DNA of 64,000 nucleotides from assembly GCF_012927345.1 (NCBI RefSeq), contig NZ_JABBGJ010000002.1, forward strand, positions 124,001 through 188,000, written 5' to 3'. The notes under the pieces are model-generated. The model made no database searches. It had not been told where the DNA came from and worked only from the letters and a program-made list of their open reading frames with translations. Every line of letters begins with the position of its first letter. Position 1 is the first letter of the stretch. Shown here in pieces: positions 61,449-64,000 of this stretch. Position numbers and translations under genes: made by a program. This stretch comes from Paraburkholderia polaris. GTDB lineage: Bacteria; Pseudomonadota; Gammaproteobacteria; Burkholderiales; Burkholderiaceae.

Positions 61449-64000
61449 ATGACGACAGCCAAACCGGACCTGCTTTCCCTCGCCACACGCTTCGCGCTCC
61501 TGCCGGACGCGCAGCGCACGGTTTTTCTCACGAAGCTCGACGCGGCCGGCATCGATTTTCGCGTGCTGCCGATTCCGCCGCGCGCCGAGCGAACCGCTAG
61601 CGTGCCGGCCTCGTTCGCGCAAACGCGTCTGTGGCTGCACGCGCGCATGATCGACGAGCCGGCGGCCTATCACATCACCGAACGTCTGCGGCTCGACGGT
61701 GCGCTCGATGCGAACGCCCTGCGTCTTTCGTGCGATGCGTTGATCGCACGTCATGAAGCGTTGCGCACGACCTTCAGTGAGAGCACGGACGGCGTGATGC
61801 AGACCGTGCATGCGCCGTCGCGCTGTCCGTGGCATGCGAGCGACGTGAGCACGTTGCCCGCGCATGAGCGTGAGGCGCGCGCGGCCGCCATCGCGCAAGC
61901 CGATGAAGCGCAGGCCTTCGATCTATCGCTTGGCCCGCTGATGCGCGCGCATTTGATCCGGCTCGACGCGACGACGCATTGGCTCGCGCTGACGACGCAT
62001 CACATCGTGTCCGACGGCTGGTCCGCGGACGTCATACTCGCGGAGTTGGCGTCGTTCTATCACGCGTATGCGAAGAACGAAGCGGTGTCGCTGACGCCAT
62101 TGCCGATCCAGTACGCGGACTACGCGCTATGGCAGCGTCGCTGGCTCGATGCCGGCGAGCGTGAGCGTCAGCTTGAATTCTGGCGCGCCCGGCTGGACGC
62201 GAGCCGCGACGTGCTGATGCTGCCGGGTGCCGCGCCGCGTCCGGCTCAACGGAGCGCGCGTGGCGCGCGGCACCGGTTCGTGCTGGATGCCACGCTCGTC
62301 CAGCAAGTCAAGGCGCTCGCCAATGCCCAACGCGCAACGCCGTTCGCGGTGCTGCTAGCGGCGCTCAACGCCGTGCTCGCGCGTTCCTCGGGCGAAGCGC
62401 AGATTCGGATCGGCGTGCCCGCTGCGAATCGCGAGCGCGGTGAAACGGCTGGGCTCGTCGGTTTCTTCGTGAACACGCTGACGCTGGCGACGCCGGTTCC
62501 CGCCACGCAACCGTTCGCTGCGCTAGTCGGTGCGACCCAGCAAACGCTTATCGACGCCCAATCGCATCAGGACGTGCCGTTCGAACAGGTGGTCGAAGCG
62601 CTCGGCGTGGTACGCAGCGCGAGCCACCATCCGCTGTTTCAGGTGATGGCGGCGTACGGCGCGTGTCGCCGTTTGCCTTCGCTTGCGGGCGTTCGCATGA
62701 CCGAGTTGCCATCAGGGGCACCGTTCGCCAAGTTCGATCTGACGCTGAGCTTCGAGGAGCGCGACGACGGTTCCGTCGATGCTTACTTCATCTACGCGTT
62801 AGATCTCTTCGAGGCGGACGCCGTTGAGCGGCTAGCTGCGCGTTTCATCGAGTTACTGTCGAACGCTACCGCGGCCCCGGGAACGGCGGTTGGCGATTTG
62901 CAATGGCTGCCCGAAGCCGAGCGTGCCCAGCTCGATGCGTGGAACAGCACGGCAGTCAGTAATCAGGAATCCTTCAAACCAGTTCATCAGCGCGTGGCAG
63001 CTCATGCTCACGCCCGCCCGGATGCACGCGGCGTTGCGGATCTCGAACGCTCGCTCACACGCGGCGAAGTGGACGCACGTGCGACGCGGCTTGCGCAACG
63101 GCTCATCGCGGCCGGCGTGAGGGCGGAGATGCGCGTCGGGGTGGCGCTGAGCCGCTCGGTCGATCTGCTGGTCGGCCTGATCGCCGCGCTGAAATCCGGC
63201 GGCGCGTTCGTGCCGCTCGACCCGAGCCATCCGCGCGAGCGTCTCGCACAGATTCTCGACGATGCGCAGATCACCCATGTCATTACCGAGCGCGCCAGCC
63301 TGGCCGCTTTGCCGGCGTCGGATCGTTTGCGTCTCTGGCTGATCGACGAGGAGTCGCCGCGTGGTGATCTATCGACCGCGCCGATCGTGCTGCCTGCCGT
63401 CTCGCCGTACCAGGCTGCTTATGTGATCTACACCTCGGGCTCGACCGGCAAGCCGAAGGGCGTGGTCGTCGACCACGAATCGTTCGCGCGGCACTGTGCG
63501 GCGATTGCCGAGCGTTACGGCGCGGCTGAAAGCGACGTTTTCCTGCTATTCCAGTCGGTCAATTTCGACGGCGCCCACGAGGGCTGGTTCTCGCAGTACA
63601 TGTCCGGCGCCGCCGTGGCCATCACCGCCGACACGCTGTGGCCGCCCGCGCAAACCTGCCGGATGATGGTACGCGAAGGCGTGACGATGACCTACGTGCC
63701 GCCCGGTTGTGCGACGCAGCTTGCCGAATGGGCGCTCGCACACGGCGCGCCGCCGACCTTGCGATCGCTGACGGTGGGCGGCGAAGCGACTTCGCGCGAA
63801 GCCTTTGCGCTGATGCGCCGCGCGTTTCCGAACGCACGCATCGTCAACGGGTATGGTCCGACCGAAACCGTCATCACGCCGATGCTGTGGATGTTCTATC
63901 CCGCCGACGATGTTGCGAAGCTGGCCGACAGTGCGTATCTGCCGATCGGCACATTGGTTGGCGCTCGATCCGCCCATGTGCTCGATGCCCGCCTGAACCC
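61449..64000 (+). CDS. Siderophore nonribosomal peptide synthetase, second protein (OrbJ/MbaB-like, partial)
   Basis: The ATG at 61449 opens a frame that runs off the window end; about 850 residues are visible. A condensation domain (H184-H-I-V-S-D-G) is followed by an adenylation domain with Y-T-S-G-S-T-G-K-P-K-G, N-F-D-G-A-H-E-G-W in the pocket and N-G-Y-G-P-T-E-T. The Glu at the fifth pocket position is shared with A1 of the preceding protein and not with its serine-type A3. That suggests the last building block is again a modified ornithine. It continues the assembly line from the third module of the preceding synthetase. Confidence 0.92.
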   Translation, partial: MTTAKPDLLSLATRFALLPDAQRTVFLTKLDAAGIDFRVLPIPPRAERTASVPASFAQTRLWLHARMIDEPAAYHITERLRLDGALDANALRLSCDALIARHEALRTTFSESTDGVMQTVHAPSRCPWHASDVSTLPAHEREARAAAIAQADEAQAFDLSLGPLMRAHLIRLDATTHWLALTTHHIVSDGWSADVILAELASFYHAYAKNEAVSLTPLPIQYADYALWQRRWLDAGERERQLEFWRARLDASRDVLMLPGAAPRPAQRSARGARHRFVLDATLVQQVKALANAQRATPFAVLLAALNAVLARSSGEAQIRIGVPAANRERGETAGLVGFFVNTLTLATPVPATQPFAALVGATQQTLIDAQSHQDVPFEQVVEALGVVRSASHHPLFQVMAAYGACRRLPSLAGVRMTELPSGAPFAKFDLTLSFEERDDGSVDAYFIYALDLFEADAVERLAARFIELLSNATAAPGTAVGDLQWLPEAERAQLDAWNSTAVSNQESFKPVHQRVAAHAHARPDARGVADLERSLTRGEVDARATRLAQRLIAAGVRAEMRVGVALSRSVDLLVGLIAALKSGGAFVPLDPSHPRERLAQILDDAQITHVITERASLAALPASDRLRLWLIDEESPRGDLSTAPIVLPAVSPYQAAYVIYTSGSTGKPKGVVVDHESFARHCAAIAERYGAAESDVFLLFQSVNFDGAHEGWFSQYMSGAAVAITADTLWPPAQTCRMMVREGVTMTYVPPGCATQLAEWALAHGAPPTLRSLTVGGEATSREAFALMRRAFPNARIVNGYGPTETVITPMLWMFYPADDVAKLADSAYLPIGTLVGARSAHVLDARLN

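Overview
The window is GC-rich, tightly packed with genes on both strands, and looks like part of a Paraburkholderia (Burkholderia sensu lato) chromosome. This rests on protein content: DUF4148 and DUF4399 secreted proteins, an AmpR/PenR-type regulator, a hydroxycinnamate pathway, an SSGTS-repeat lipoprotein and an ornibactin/malleobactin-type siderophore cluster. No rRNA, tRNA, CRISPR array or intact transposon was seen.

1-14.8 kb is the most unusual region. Two small genes, at 746 (+) and 13452 (-), encode double-glycine-leader peptides with 26-residue leaders in identical register and a shared Asn-Ile-Asn-Val motif near the C-terminus. Between them lies what looks like a dedicated export line: a TolC/NodT outer-membrane factor, a membrane protein with two FHA domains, an HlyD adaptor, a signal-less PpiC-type prolyl isomerase, a C39-peptidase ABC exporter with two N-terminal cyclic-nucleotide-binding domains, and a sigma-54 activator. 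A PP2C phosphatase is encoded directly behind peptide 2. Good -24/-12 sigma-54 promoters precede both peptide genes, and a weaker one precedes an LRAT-family gene. Repeated CCAA-type elements sit at enhancer distance. This appears to be a sigma-54-switched, phospho- and nucleotide-gated peptide secretion locus, and is the best candidate for an undescribed system.

14.8-22.7 kb holds an AmpR-like LysR regulator whose divergent partner has decayed to a Tat signal stub, a DUF4126 protein, an IclR regulator with an MFS / CoA-transferase / citryl-CoA-lyase-like operon, and a KaiC-like ATPase with a single-domain response regulator. 23-32.7 kb is a hydroxycinnamate (ferulate/coumarate) module: tannase/feruloyl esterase, porin, MFS permease, MarR regulator, hydratase-lyase, aldehyde dehydrogenase and feruloyl-CoA synthase. 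Near-identical operators flank the regulator gene. 32.8-42.3 kb is mixed: a squalene/phytoene synthase relative, small secreted proteins, an IS5-type fragment, a degenerate EAL protein, an ICMT-like membrane methyltransferase, a repeat lipoprotein, an Fe-alcohol dehydrogenase pair and a gene remnant.

42.4-64 kb is a siderophore cluster: a Fur-type promoter, extended ECF sigma factor, MbtH protein, SyrP-like dioxygenase, ferric-siderophore ABC importer (ATPase, fused double permease, binding protein), a divergent PvdE-like exporter, and two NRPS genes, the second cut by the window end. Three promoters match TAAA-N17-CGTC, the form expected for the OrbS type of sigma factor. The first NRPS reads A-T-C-A-T-E-C-A-T, which fits an ornibactin/malleobactin-like hydroxamate tetrapeptide. 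Its hydroxyornithine-making enzymes and receptor are not in view.
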